The notes below the pieces were generated by a model that was given only the letters and a program-made list of their open reading frames with translations, searched no databases and was not told the DNA's origin. Made by a program: the position numbers and the translations under genes. Positions 35,710 to 44,532 of a stretch of 64,000 bases of DNA are shown one piece after another. Source of the stretch: Peptoniphilus sp034090345. Its GTDB lineage: Bacteria > Bacillota > Clostridia > Tissierellales > Peptoniphilaceae. Location of the stretch: the NCBI RefSeq assembly GCF_034090345.1, contig NZ_JAXDSS010000046.1, positions 31,717 to 95,716 on the forward strand, written 5' to 3'. How positions within the stretch are numbered: position 1 is the first letter of the stretch; each line of letters starts with the position of its first letter.

Positions 35710-35934
35710 TTATCTTTGGTTTTCCTCATCTACCCATTGTTTTGCTTCTTCTACTGATTGTTCTGTTGGAGTTTCTACTCCTGTTTCTGAATCTTTTTCT
35801 TCAGATTTTGAGTATACATCTGTAGCAGGTCTCTCTTCATGATTTATTTCTTTAGCTTGTTCTAAATCTGCTGCAATTTCTTTTTTTCTTTGTTCTGATA
35901 AAGTTTTTACTTCTTCAAATTTATTTTTCGGCAT
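35710..35934 (-). CDS. Small acidic hydrophilic protein, unknown function
   Basis: Protein of 74 residues, rich in Glu and Lys, with no membrane segment and probably disordered (NKFEEVKTLSEQRKKE, then DSETGVETPTEQSVEEAKQ). AGGGGGAT lies 5 nt before the ATG, so it is a translated gene. It is in the same frame as the PAP2 gene, separated only by one TAA codon. I recognise no family. Confidence 0.65.
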   Translation of the reverse strand: MPKNKFEEVKTLSEQRKKEIAADLEQAKEINHEERPATDVYSKSEEKDSETGVETPTEQSVEEAKQWVDEENQR

Positions 35935-35979
35935 AGTATCCCCCTATTATCTATAATTTTAACTTCTTACTTTACTTTA

Positions 35980-36012
35980 TATACCCATTTATATAAAAAA
36001 TAATTGGGTATA
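35980..36012. promoter_or_regulatory. Divergent promoter region with 8-bp inverted repeat
   Basis: TATACCCA (35980-35987) and TGGGTATA (36005-36012) are perfect inverted copies. On the plus strand TGGGTATAAT looks like an extended -10 for the ABC exporter, and on the minus strand TGGGTATATA is the mirror image for the small acidic gene. The dyad could equally be an operator. Confidence 0.45.
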
Positions 36013-36045
36013 ATATATCAGTCAATTATTATGAGGAGGAATTTT

Positions 36046-37782
36046 ATGATAAAAACAATTATTTCATATGTTAAAGAATATAAAATTTATTCTTTGCTAT
36101 GTCCTATTTTTGTTGTCATAGAAATCGCCATGGACGTACTAATCCCTTATCTTATGAGTTTGATAATAGATAAAGGAATAAGGTTGGGTTCAAAAGATGA
36201 CATCATAAAATACGGAATCTATTTAATCATAGCTGTCATCATCGCCTTTTCAACAGGAATGATTTCAGGTTATCTTGCTACCAAAGCCTCTGCGGGCTTG
36301 GCTAAAAATTTGAGATATGCAATGTTTGAAAATATACAAGATTTTGCTTTTGAAGATATAGAGTCCTTTTCTACCGGATCTCTGATAACCAGAATGACTA
36401 CTGATGTGCAAAACATCCAAGCAGCTTATCAAATGACAAATAGATTAGCTCTAAGAGCTCCATTGCTACTTGCTTTTGCCATGGCTATGAGTTTTAATAT
36501 TCACTTTTCTCTATCTCTTACTTTTATGTTAATTTTTCCAATTTTAATTATTGGGTTGGCTTATATAATCAATAATGCTCACCCTATTTTTATAAGGATT
36601 TTTAAAACTTATGATAGTTTAAATACCATGGTCTCTGAAAATCTCTTAGGTATAAGAGTAGTTAAAAGTTTTGTAAAAGAAGACCACGAAATTGAAAAAT
36701 TCCATGTCCTGTCTAAAAAGCTATTTAAAATGTATACAAGAGTATCTAAGCTGATGGCTTGTGCAAACCCTCTTATGATGCTCTCAACTTATGTAGCAAG
36801 CTTACTAATTGCTTATTTCGGAACTGTGTACATCCTTGAAGGGACTTTGAGTACAGGACAACTTGTAAGTCTTATAAACTATGCTGTTCAAATTCAAATT
36901 TCCCTAATGATGCTATCTTTTGTAGTGGTTCAATTCATAATATCTAAAAACTCAGCAGAGAGAGTTGTTGAAGTTTTAAACACTAAGACCAGCCTTGATA
37001 AAAATTTATCCGGTATAACTACAATAAAAGATGGAAGTGTAGATTTTAAAGACGTTTGTTTTTCATATCTGCACAACGAATCTAAATATGTTTTAAAAAA
37101 TGCGTCTTTCTCAATTAAATCCGGAGATAGTGTTGGAATAATAGGATCTACCGGTTCTTCTAAATCCACTTTAATAAGTTTAATACCTCGCCTATACGAA
37201 GTCGATTGCGGTTCTGTAAAAGTTGGTGGAGTAGATGTAAAAGATTATAACTTAAATAGTCTACGTGATGCAGTTTCAGTAGTGCTTCAAAAGAACACTC
37301 TTTTCTCAGGCACAATTTTAGAAAATTTGCGCTGGGGAGATGAATCTGCAACTTTGGAACAAGTCCAAGAAGCTGCAAAACTTGCTCAAGCACACGACTT
37401 TATAATGCAAACTGAAAATGGTTATGATACAAAAATAGAGCGTGGTGGAGCAAATTTCTCAGGCGGTCAAAAGCAACGTCTATGTATCGCTCGTGCACTT
37501 CTTAAAAATCCTAAGATTTTAATCTTAGATGATTCAACATCTGCACTTGATAATGAAACCGAAAAGAAAATAGTCGGCGGACTAACTAAATTACGTCCTG
37601 ATTTAACAAAAATAATAATAAGTCAAAGAATAAACTCTCTTGAAAATACTGACTATATAATAGTTATGAACAAGGGGAAAATTGATAGTATAGGCACTCA
37701 TCAAGAACTTTTAAATACTAATGAAATTTATCAAGACATTGCCCAAACTCAAATTGGAGGTGATTTTGATGAACAGGATTAG
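36046..37782 (+). CDS. ABC exporter subunit with degenerate ATPase site (heterodimeric, BmrC/LmrC-like)
   Basis: Protein of 578 residues: six-helix exporter domain (about 10-300) followed by an NBD. Walker A is GSTGSSKST (367-375), with Ser in place of the third Gly. The signature is FSGGQKQR. Walker B reads LILDDSTSALD, with D496 replacing the catalytic glutamate, as in the non-hydrolytic site of heterodimeric exporters such as TM287/288. GAGGAGG precedes the ATG. The second subunit gene overlaps its end by 14 bases. Substrate unknown; multidrug-type. Confidence 0.9.
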   Translation: MIKTIISYVKEYKIYSLLCPIFVVIEIAMDVLIPYLMSLIIDKGIRLGSKDDIIKYGIYLIIAVIIAFSTGMISGYLATKASAGLAKNLRYAMFENIQDFAFEDIESFSTGSLITRMTTDVQNIQAAYQMTNRLALRAPLLLAFAMAMSFNIHFSLSLTFMLIFPILIIGLAYIINNAHPIFIRIFKTYDSLNTMVSENLLGIRVVKSFVKEDHEIEKFHVLSKKLFKMYTRVSKLMACANPLMMLSTYVASLLIAYFGTVYILEGTLSTGQLVSLINYAVQIQISLMMLSFVVVQFIISKNSAERVVEVLNTKTSLDKNLSGITTIKDGSVDFKDVCFSYLHNESKYVLKNASFSIKSGDSVGIIGSTGSSKSTLISLIPRLYEVDCGSVKVGGVDVKDYNLNSLRDAVSVVLQKNTLFSGTILENLRWGDESATLEQVQEAAKLAQAHDFIMQTENGYDTKIERGGANFSGGQKQRLCIARALLKNPKILILDDSTSALDNETEKKIVGGLTKLRPDLTKIIISQRINSLENTDYIIVMNKGKIDSIGTHQELLNTNEIYQDIAQTQIGGDFDEQD

Positions 37783-39670
37783 AGTTTCTGCTGACGGCGA
37801 TAGAAAAATAAATACGCCTGAAAACAAAGCGGCATTTTCAAGACTTATAAAAATTTTGTTTAAAGAATCCAAGATTAAATTTATATCTATAATACTGCTT
37901 GTCTGCATTTCATCATTAGTTACTGTTTCTCAATCGCTTTTTATCAGAACTTTGGTTGATAAACATATAACCCCTATGTTAAATACCAATACTCGGGATT
38001 TCTCGCCGCTTTTAAGAATGGTAATTATATATGCTGTTATATATCTATGCGGAGCTCTCTCAACACTTGCAGCTTCACGAATTATGATTAATATAGCTGA
38101 AAAAATAATAAGAGATCTTAGAAATCAAATGTTTGAACACATGGAAAAACTTCCTATTTCATTCTTTGATAAAAACTCGCATGGAAATTTAATGAGTAGA
38201 TACACAAGTGATACACAAGTTTTGGAACAAATGCTCACAAATGCACTTCCAAACTTTTTTTCATCACTTTTAACTTTAATAGTAATAGTAACTGCTATGA
38301 TTCTTTCATCAGCTATGCTATTTTTAGTGGTTGTAGTATGTATAATTCTTTTGATTGTATCTATGAATTTTATCGGTGGAAAAAGCTCTGTATTTTTTAC
38401 AAGACAACAAGATTCTTTAGGTAAAGCTAATGGCTATATTGAGGAGTTAATAGAAGGACAAAAAGTTGTAAAAGTATTTTCTCGTGAAAGCCATGTATTA
38501 AGAGATTTCAAAGTTCTAAACGAAGAGCTTGCAGAAAATACAATGCTTGCAAATAGATACTCTCTATATTTACTACCTGTAATTTTCAACATAGGCAACT
38601 TACAATTTGCATTTATAGCAACAGTCGGCGGACTGATGACTCTAAGTGGAAACTATGGTCTTACAATCGGTGGACTTGTGGGATTCTTACAACTTTCAAG
38701 GTCATTTTCAGGCCCGATAAACAACATTTCTCAACAGATGAACCAAGTTATACTTGCGTTGGCAGGCGCTAAGAGAATCTTTGATTTGCTTGACCAGGAA
38801 GTTGAAATTGACAACGGCACTTATGAAATTGTAAGAGTTTGTGAAAGAGAAAATGGTCTTGAAATATGCTCCGAACGCACAGATCGTTGGGCTTGGAAAA
38901 ACTCTGCAAGCGATGAAAATTTAATCGAAGTAAAAGGTGATATAAAATTTTACAATGTAGATTTTTCATATGACGGTGAGCATAAAATTCTAGACAATAT
39001 CTCTCTATACGCTAAACCCGGTCAAAAAATTGCCTTTGTAGGTGAAACCGGCGCAGGTAAAACCACAATAACCAACTTGATAAATAGATTCTATGAAATA
39101 GACTCAGGCAAGATAACCTTTGATGGAATTGATATAAAAGATATTAAAAAAGCACACCTTCGCAGCGCCCTTGGAATGGTACTACAAGATACTCACCTAT
39201 TTACAGGAAGTATTAACTATAATTTAAAATATGGACGACCTGAAATATCTGATGAGAGCATTGTAGAAGCAGCAAAGAAAACCCAATCTGATGACTTTAT
39301 AGAAAAACTTGAAAACAGATATGACACTGTAATCTCAGGTACAAATTCAGATTTATCACAAGGACAAGCACAACTCCTTTCAATAGGTCGTGCCGAAGTA
39401 TATAATCCACCCGTTTTAATACTAGATGAGGCAACATCCTCAATTGATACACGTACTGAAAGGCTTGTTCAAGAATCGATGGACGAAATAATGAAGGGAA
39501 GGACCACTTTTGTAATTGACCATAGATTGTCTACAGTAAAAAATGCAGATGCAATAATCGTTCTTTCAAAAGGTAAAATAGTAGAACGTGGAAACCACGA
39601 AGAATTGATTGCTCAAAAAGGAATTTACTACCGTCTATACACTGGTGGTTTTGAAGAAAAAGAAGATTGA
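37769..39670 (+). CDS. ABC exporter subunit with canonical ATPase site (partner, BmrD/LmrD-like)
   Basis: Protein of 633 residues, longer at the N-terminus than its partner. Exporter domain is at about 25-335. An unusual insertion (about 350-385, ERENGLEICSERTDRWAWKN) lies before the NBD. Walker A GETGAGKTT and Walker B LILDEATSSID are normal, whereas the signature is LSQGQAQ. Together with the preceding gene this makes one consensus and one degenerate ATP site. Start ATG chosen with GGAGGTGAT upstream. The operon ends in a strong terminator. Confidence 0.9.
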   Translation: MNRIRVSADGDRKINTPENKAAFSRLIKILFKESKIKFISIILLVCISSLVTVSQSLFIRTLVDKHITPMLNTNTRDFSPLLRMVIIYAVIYLCGALSTLAASRIMINIAEKIIRDLRNQMFEHMEKLPISFFDKNSHGNLMSRYTSDTQVLEQMLTNALPNFFSSLLTLIVIVTAMILSSAMLFLVVVVCIILLIVSMNFIGGKSSVFFTRQQDSLGKANGYIEELIEGQKVVKVFSRESHVLRDFKVLNEELAENTMLANRYSLYLLPVIFNIGNLQFAFIATVGGLMTLSGNYGLTIGGLVGFLQLSRSFSGPINNISQQMNQVILALAGAKRIFDLLDQEVEIDNGTYEIVRVCERENGLEICSERTDRWAWKNSASDENLIEVKGDIKFYNVDFSYDGEHKILDNISLYAKPGQKIAFVGETGAGKTTITNLINRFYEIDSGKITFDGIDIKDIKKAHLRSALGMVLQDTHLFTGSINYNLKYGRPEISDESIVEAAKKTQSDDFIEKLENRYDTVISGTNSDLSQGQAQLLSIGRAEVYNPPVLILDEATSSIDTRTERLVQESMDEIMKGRTTFVIDHRLSTVKNADAIIVLSKGKIVERGNHEELIAQKGIYYRLYTGGFEEKED

Positions 39671-39733
39671 TACTAAAATCACACTTCATTAATCCAATTT
39701 TGTGTGTTAAACTTATTCGGTAGCCTACAAATT

Positions 39734-39767
39734 AGTCTTGGACTTTTCCCATATGGAAGCCAAGACT
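39734..39767 (+). terminator. Intrinsic terminator of the ABC exporter operon
   Basis: An 8-bp outer stem AGTCTTGG / CCAAGACT plus an inner pairing (CTTTTCC / GGAAG), followed by eight T. Strong. Confidence 0.9.
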
Positions 39768-39911
39768 TTTTTTGTACTTTTGTTTCTTACAATCTACCAA
39801 CAGAATTTTTCCAATGAGCATTACTTATCTAAGTTTTTTGTAAAAGTTGTCCATAATTGCATAATTAGATATAATTACATATATTAAGTAAAGAAACTTA
39901 GAGGTGATTTT

Positions 39912-40373
39912 TTGAAGACAATACAAGAATATAGATCTTACTTAATTGTTATAGCAATTGCCATTTTGTTGCGAGTATTTGTTTTTCGTATATCCGTTGT
40001 CAGCGGACAGAGCATGGAAGATACTTTTCGCAACAGAAACATACTGTTCTGCACTATTTTTGACAGGACGGATTTAAAGCATGGAGATATAATAGTTTTC
40101 AAATCACCTGTAGAAGATAAATTGTATGTAAAGAGAGTTATAGGACTGCCTAAAGATGAAATCGAAATCGATTATGAGCATATAATTTTAAATGGAAAAA
40201 TTCTTGAAGAACCCTATATAAAAGAAAAAACTAGTTACTATAAAAATTCAATAAAATTAGAAAATGAATATTTTGTCCTTGGCGACAATCGCAACAACAG
40301 TTCTGATTCACGACACTTTGGCCCTATCCCGCCTGATTCGATTGTCGCAAAAGTCAGATTCAAAATATTTTAG
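39912..40373 (+). CDS. lepB: Signal peptidase I
   Basis: Protein of 153 residues, a short Gram-positive type SPase I. One N-terminal membrane anchor (9-27) precedes the catalytic S34 in SGQSMEDT, the general base K74 in YVKRVIGLP and the box GDNRNNSSDSRHFG. It cleaves signal peptides on the outer side of the membrane. The start codon is TTG, fixed by GAGGTGAT 4 nt upstream. It is followed after 8 nt by a DUF1361 gene. Confidence 0.95.
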   Translation: MKTIQEYRSYLIVIAIAILLRVFVFRISVVSGQSMEDTFRNRNILFCTIFDRTDLKHGDIIVFKSPVEDKLYVKRVIGLPKDEIEIDYEHIILNGKILEEPYIKEKTSYYKNSIKLENEYFVLGDNRNNSSDSRHFGPIPPDSIVAKVRFKIF

Positions 40374-40381
40374 GAGAACCA

Positions 40382-41032
40382 ATGAACAAAGAGACAACTT
40401 CAACACTAAAAAAACTGATGATATACATTCTTATCTATATCGCTCTTTCATCAGTCATAATTTACTTTAATATAAATAAAAGATATTTAATCTTTAATGC
40501 CGGTCTTTCATTTATACCTTACTTGGTAAGCGGTTTTACCCTTTCCAAAAAGAACAACTCATTATTTGTACTGCTCGGTCTGTTTATAACAATTGTATTT
40601 TACCCAAATGCAATATATATGTTTACAGACTTCATACATATAAAAACTTCCGACTATTACAAAATTATCGGTGGTGAAGTAGTCTATGTGATGGAGGCTA
40701 TAAATTGGATAAAGTTAGGTGCTGAAGTATGTATAATAACTCTTTCTATGGTGCTAAGCTTTGAAAGTTTTATAAACATTCTAAAGATAATGAGATGTCA
40801 TGGCCATAAGATTGCTGAACTGATAATTTTAATTTTTACATCAGCCGGCACTTCTTTAGCAGTCTATATAGGTCGATTTTTGAGATTCAACTCTTGGGAT
40901 ATATTTAAAATTCATACAATCGTATCTGATATTTTAAACAATATCTCCACAAATGATTACTATCTCTTAGGTGCTTTTGCAGTAATTCATTTTATAATAA
41001 TACTTACTCTTTACAATATGAAACAAAATTAA
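40382..41032 (+). CDS. DUF1361 membrane protein
   Basis: Protein of 216 residues with about six membrane helices. DUF1361 hallmarks are FYPNAIYMFTDF and YIGRFLRFNSWD. Function unknown. It is co-transcribed with lepB (8-nt gap, AGGAG ribosome binding site), but no mechanistic link is known to me. Confidence 0.87.
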   Translation: MNKETTSTLKKLMIYILIYIALSSVIIYFNINKRYLIFNAGLSFIPYLVSGFTLSKKNNSLFVLLGLFITIVFYPNAIYMFTDFIHIKTSDYYKIIGGEVVYVMEAINWIKLGAEVCIITLSMVLSFESFINILKIMRCHGHKIAELIILIFTSAGTSLAVYIGRFLRFNSWDIFKIHTIVSDILNNISTNDYYLLGAFAVIHFIIILTLYNMKQN

Positions 41033-41066
41033 AATAGAGGCGTAGAACGAATCTACACCTCTTTCT

Positions 41067-41748
41067 TTATAAGAATTTTAATGCTATTGGCATTAAAACA
41101 ACTGTCACAAGACCTGCTATTCCTATTGAGAGCCCTGCCATTGCTCCTTCAACTTCTCCCATCTCATTTGCCTTAGACGTACCTACGGCATGCGATGCCG
41201 TTCCCATTGCTATTCCTCTTGCAACAGGACTTTTTATCCTAATCAGTTTTAAAATACTTGGCCCAAAAACCGACCCTATTATACCGGTAATCATTATAGT
41301 TATAATTGTAAGCGTTGGATTTGCACCGTATTGCTCAGACAGCGGCATACCTATTGCAGTTGTAACTGAGTGCGGTAAAAATGCAGTTGTAAGTTTTTTA
41401 TCTATGCCCAACAATTTACACAGCACCAATGTGCTTATAATAGCCGTTATTGAACCTGCAACTATTCCCACTAGAATTGGTACTATATCTTTTTTTAATA
41501 TATTTAGATTTTTATACAATTCAACCATTAGAGCAACCGTTGTGGGCGCTATTAAAAATGTAATATACTGTGCACCTAAGTTATAAAGTTTCAAAATCTA
41601 TCCCCAGTGCCAAAAGAACTCCTATAATCAAAAGTATCCCTATCAACAGTGGATTTAAAATAGGCGTTCTAAATTTCTCATTTATTTTAACCCCACCCAT
41701 ATAACATATATATGAAAGTAAAATTCCAAAATAAGGATTATCCGTCAT
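41067..41748 (-). pseudogene. lrgB: lrgB-like gene interrupted by a +1 frameshift
   Basis: LrgB-type sequence occurs in two frames. The N-terminal part starts at the ATG at 41748 (MTDNPYFGILLSYIC, later TPILNPLLIGILLIIG, ending GIDFETL) and stops at TAA near 41584. The rest continues in the +1 frame (YNLGAQYITFLIAPTTVALM through the C-terminal GIAGLVTVVLM), 41067-41594. Joined, it gives a normal-length LrgB of about 226 residues. The ATG overlaps the lrgA stop (ATGA), as in an intact operon. Either the gene is inactive, the shift is programmed, or the base call is wrong. LrgAB modulates murein hydrolase activity and pyruvate or glycolate transport in other bacteria. Confidence 0.75.
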
Positions 41749-42095
41749 TTGTATAATCTCCTTATTATAATTTCCACAACAAGAGCAGTTACTATCAAAG
41801 TTATAATCGTAGATACCGATATTACTACTATAATTTTAAGTGCATTCCCATCCATACTTGCATATTCTTTCATAATCTCAACCCCGGCCGGCAAAAAGAA
41901 AAATGCAAAATACTTTAAAAGCCCTCTTGTAGTTTCTTCAACATCACTTACACTCACAACATTAAAAATAAGTCCTAAAAATAAAAAAATCATACCCCAA
42001 ACTACCATAGGTATAGGAGTACTAAAAAAATAATTTACAATCACACCCATAAAAAGACATATGAGCAAGATTGAAAATTGTCTTAGATAATTCAA
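41745..42095 (-). CDS. lrgA: LrgA/CidA-family holin-like protein
   Basis: Protein of 116 residues with four membrane helices. The family features IPMVVWGMIFLFLGL (usually IPGSVIGMLLLFLLL) and FFLPAGVEIMKEY are present. It is the small partner of LrgB in the holin-antiholin-like pair. It overlaps the lrgB start by four bases; its partner is frameshifted. GAGGTGAGATG-like sequence upstream supports the start. Confidence 0.88.
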   Translation of the reverse strand: MNYLRQFSILLICLFMGVIVNYFFSTPIPMVVWGMIFLFLGLIFNVVSVSDVEETTRGLLKYFAFFFLPAGVEIMKEYASMDGNALKIIVVISVSTIITLIVTALVVEIIIRRLYK

Positions 42096-42271
42096 TCATC
42101 TCACCTCTACTTCATTATATAATATATTTTTAACATTGTCTTATTTTTTAAAACCTTATAAAATTTTTTATTACAAAAGTATAATTTTCAAATTAAATTT
42201 GTATAACTTTGAATTCTCTTATCACTTTTTTACTCATTTAGTATATGTTAAAATGAGAAGTGGAGGTTAAA

Positions 42272-43054
42272 ATGTTATTTTGCTCACTTTCTAGCGGTTC
42301 TTCCGGGAACTGCCAATATATAGAATATAGAAACACAAAAATTTTAATAGATGCAGGCCATTCCGGCAAAAAGATAACTGAACTTTTAAACAAGATAGAT
42401 AAAAAAGTAGAAGAAATTGATGCGATTTTTGTAACTCATGAACACTTAGACCATGCAAAAGGAGTTGGGGTCCTGTCTCGTAGACACAATATAAAAGTTT
42501 TTTCTACAATAGAGACCATGAGAGCCATGCACCCTGTAACTAAAGAAATAGCTGCAGAAAATACCTATACTTTTATAAATGGTCAGCCTTTTCAGTTCAA
42601 AGACTTATTTATCCAACCAATGCAATCTTTCCACGATTGTAGTAATGGAACTTGTTTTATACTGAACGGCAATAAAAAAATAAGCATAGTTACAGATACC
42701 GGATATGTAAATCCTGATTTGCTAAACTCAATGGAAAATTCAGATATATACTATTTAGAATCAAACCACGATTATGAAATGCTGATGAATGGAAGTTACC
42801 CTTGGAGTTTGAAAAGTAGAATTTCTTCAACTCGAGGCCATCTTTCAAATGACAATGCAGCTGAAATTTTAAACAAATTAATTAAAAAGAGAAATGAAAT
42901 TGTAATGTTGTCTCATCTATCACAAGATAACAACACTCATACAATTGCTTCAAATACAGTACGTGATCTTCTCCATCAAAATTCAATAATAGACGGAGTA
43001 GACTATACTTTAGAGATATCTCCTCGTGATGAGATTTCTCTACATGAAATTTAG
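42272..43054 (+). CDS. MBL-fold metallohydrolase, YycJ/WalJ type
   Basis: Protein of 260 residues. The N-terminus LFCSLSSGSSGNCQYIEY and the metal motif THEHLDHAKGVG are typical of the WalJ subgroup, and the later STRGHLSNDNAAEIL and LSHLSQDNN segments fit. WalJ acts as a 5'-3' exonuclease linked to mismatch repair and coordination of division in some Firmicutes. Here it is not next to walRK but in an operon with surE (8-nt gap). ATG chosen with GGAGGT upstream. Confidence 0.88.
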   Translation: MLFCSLSSGSSGNCQYIEYRNTKILIDAGHSGKKITELLNKIDKKVEEIDAIFVTHEHLDHAKGVGVLSRRHNIKVFSTIETMRAMHPVTKEIAAENTYTFINGQPFQFKDLFIQPMQSFHDCSNGTCFILNGNKKISIVTDTGYVNPDLLNSMENSDIYYLESNHDYEMLMNGSYPWSLKSRISSTRGHLSNDNAAEILNKLIKKRNEIVMLSHLSQDNNTHTIASNTVRDLLHQNSIIDGVDYTLEISPRDEISLHEI

Positions 43055-43062
43055 GAGGAAAA

Positions 43063-43806
43063 ATGAATATATTACTGACAAATGATGACGGATATTTTGC
43101 ACCCGGTATAAAGGAACTTGCAAGACAGCTTATCGCAGAAGGACACAATATTACAATTGTAGCTCCCACTCAAGAAAATTCAGGAAAAAGCCATTCTATA
43201 ACTCTGCGAGAAGAACTTATTGTATCTCCTGTCACCATAGATGGAATAGATACTATGTGTTATTCAGTTAGCGGTACTCCCGCAGACTGTGTAAGAGCTG
43301 CTCTAAATATATTAGATACAAAATTTGACTTTTGTTTTTCAGGTTGTAATTTTGGATATAATGCCGGAATGGATATACTTTACTCCGGAACAGTTTCAGC
43401 TGCAATTGAAGCAAATGTATTCGGCATAAATTCATTTGCCGTTTCAGCTGAATTTTTAAGAGAAAATACAAACTATGAAACAGCAGCTAAAGTTGCAATA
43501 GAAGTTTTCAACAAGGTTCATAAATCTCTTGATAAGATTCAAGTTATAAATATAAATGTGCCGTCTGTTGAATATTCAAAATTAAAGGGCATAAAGGCCG
43601 CTAAAATCGGCGGAAATGTAATGGATAAATACACCAAAGTTCAAACTGAAAGTGGATACACTCTTTCTCTGAGCGGAAGAAATGAATACAATTACCTTGA
43701 AAATACTGACAGATATCTTCTTTCAGAAGGATATGCAACTGTAACTCCACTTTTATATAATTTTACTGATATTGAACTGCTAAAAAACATCAGTGAAAAA
43801 TTATAG
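43063..43806 (+). CDS. surE: 5'/3'-nucleotidase SurE
   Basis: Protein of 247 residues. Characteristic motifs are ILLTNDDGYFAPGI (metal-binding Asp pair), APTQENSGKSHSIT, VSGTPADCVRAAL and SGCNFGYNAGMDILYSGTV. It dephosphorylates nucleoside monophosphates and is linked to stationary survival in other bacteria. AGGAGG precedes the ATG. Terminator follows. Confidence 0.95.
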   Translation: MNILLTNDDGYFAPGIKELARQLIAEGHNITIVAPTQENSGKSHSITLREELIVSPVTIDGIDTMCYSVSGTPADCVRAALNILDTKFDFCFSGCNFGYNAGMDILYSGTVSAAIEANVFGINSFAVSAEFLRENTNYETAAKVAIEVFNKVHKSLDKIQVININVPSVEYSKLKGIKAAKIGGNVMDKYTKVQTESGYTLSLSGRNEYNYLENTDRYLLSEGYATVTPLLYNFTDIELLKNISEKL

Positions 43807-43846
43807 AATCTTTGTCATAAACTATTGAAAGATTAAATACTTTATA

Positions 43847-43880
43847 AAACAACTTTTTATCAAGTCATAGAAAGTTGTTT
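43847..43880 (+). terminator. Intrinsic terminator of walJ-surE
   Basis: A 10-bp stem AAACAACTTT / AAAGTTGTTT with a 14-nt loop, followed by TTTTTAAT. Confidence 0.82.
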
Positions 43881-44274
43881 TTTTAATCGCTAAAACCAAT
43901 TACTTATAACTTTGGAAAGTAGATATTTCCTTTAGAATAAAAGTCATTTTAAAATAATTTTTATTTAATATGATGCCAAAAATTTATAGAAATTTTTTCT
44001 CTTATAATTTACTTATATGCCAACTTTTATTATCAAAATTACGCTCAATATATTATAATTAAATAATTTTTATTATCTTGTTCTACTCACACTTAATAAA
44101 AAGTTAATTTTTTATTATTTATATTATTTCTTTTTAACTATTTTAATTATTTTTTTGATATTATTTCTCTTAAACACCTCTATACTGCTACCTTTTATCT
44201 ATTTTTATTGTAATTTTAAAAATTTAATGATATGCTCAATAATATAAAATTTTAATAATATTTAGGAGGTAATT
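43881..44274. other. AT-rich intergenic region before the P-type ATPase operon
   Basis: About 390 bases of very AT-rich sequence with no ORF, no recognisable RNA and no clear operator. The last 30 bases hold TAGGAGGT, the ribosome binding site of the next gene. TATAAA-like -10 candidates are too many to choose from. Confidence 0.6.
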
Positions 44275-44526
44275 ATGAAATATTTAAAATACTTAGGAAC
44301 TGAAAAAAGTGCATTTTTTGTTGGTGGAGTTGCGGTTGCAATGGTAGCTAAAAAAGTTTTAAAGAGCAAATCTCTACACAACTTAGCGGTTAGTGCAGTT
44401 GCGGGTGGAATGAAAATTCAAAAAGAAGCTGCCTACCAACTTGAAGCTATCAAAGAAGATGCTGAAGATTTGGTAAGACAAAAAGAAGAAGCTGCTAAAG
44501 CTGAATGCAATTGTGATTGCGAATAA
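44275..44526 (+). CDS. DUF6110-like small protein with Cys-rich tail, P-type ATPase partner
   Basis: Protein of 83 residues. One N-terminal membrane segment (about 12-27, SAFFVGGVAVAMVAKKVL) is followed by an amphipathic helix (50-75) rich in Glu and Lys and a C-terminal tail ECNCDCE. The pattern resembles DUF6110-type proteins encoded before heavy-metal ATPases (by memory of the pattern, not a search). The cysteines could bind the transported metal and hand it to the pump encoded 6 nt downstream. AGGAGGT precedes the ATG. Confidence 0.7.
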   Translation: MKYLKYLGTEKSAFFVGGVAVAMVAKKVLKSKSLHNLAVSAVAGGMKIQKEAAYQLEAIKEDAEDLVRQKEEAAKAECNCDCE

Positions 44527-44532
44527 TATAAT

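Noticed and set aside
35185..35934. A single fused gene broken by a stop mutation (acidic peptide plus PAP2)
   Set aside because: Both halves look complete, and PAP2 proteins normally begin where the GTG lies; kept as coupled genes, with readthrough as a finding.
41067..41594. A 175-residue LrgB reading frame as a complete gene
   Set aside because: It lacks the normal N-terminal membrane region, which is present in another frame just upstream; a frameshifted gene explains the data better.
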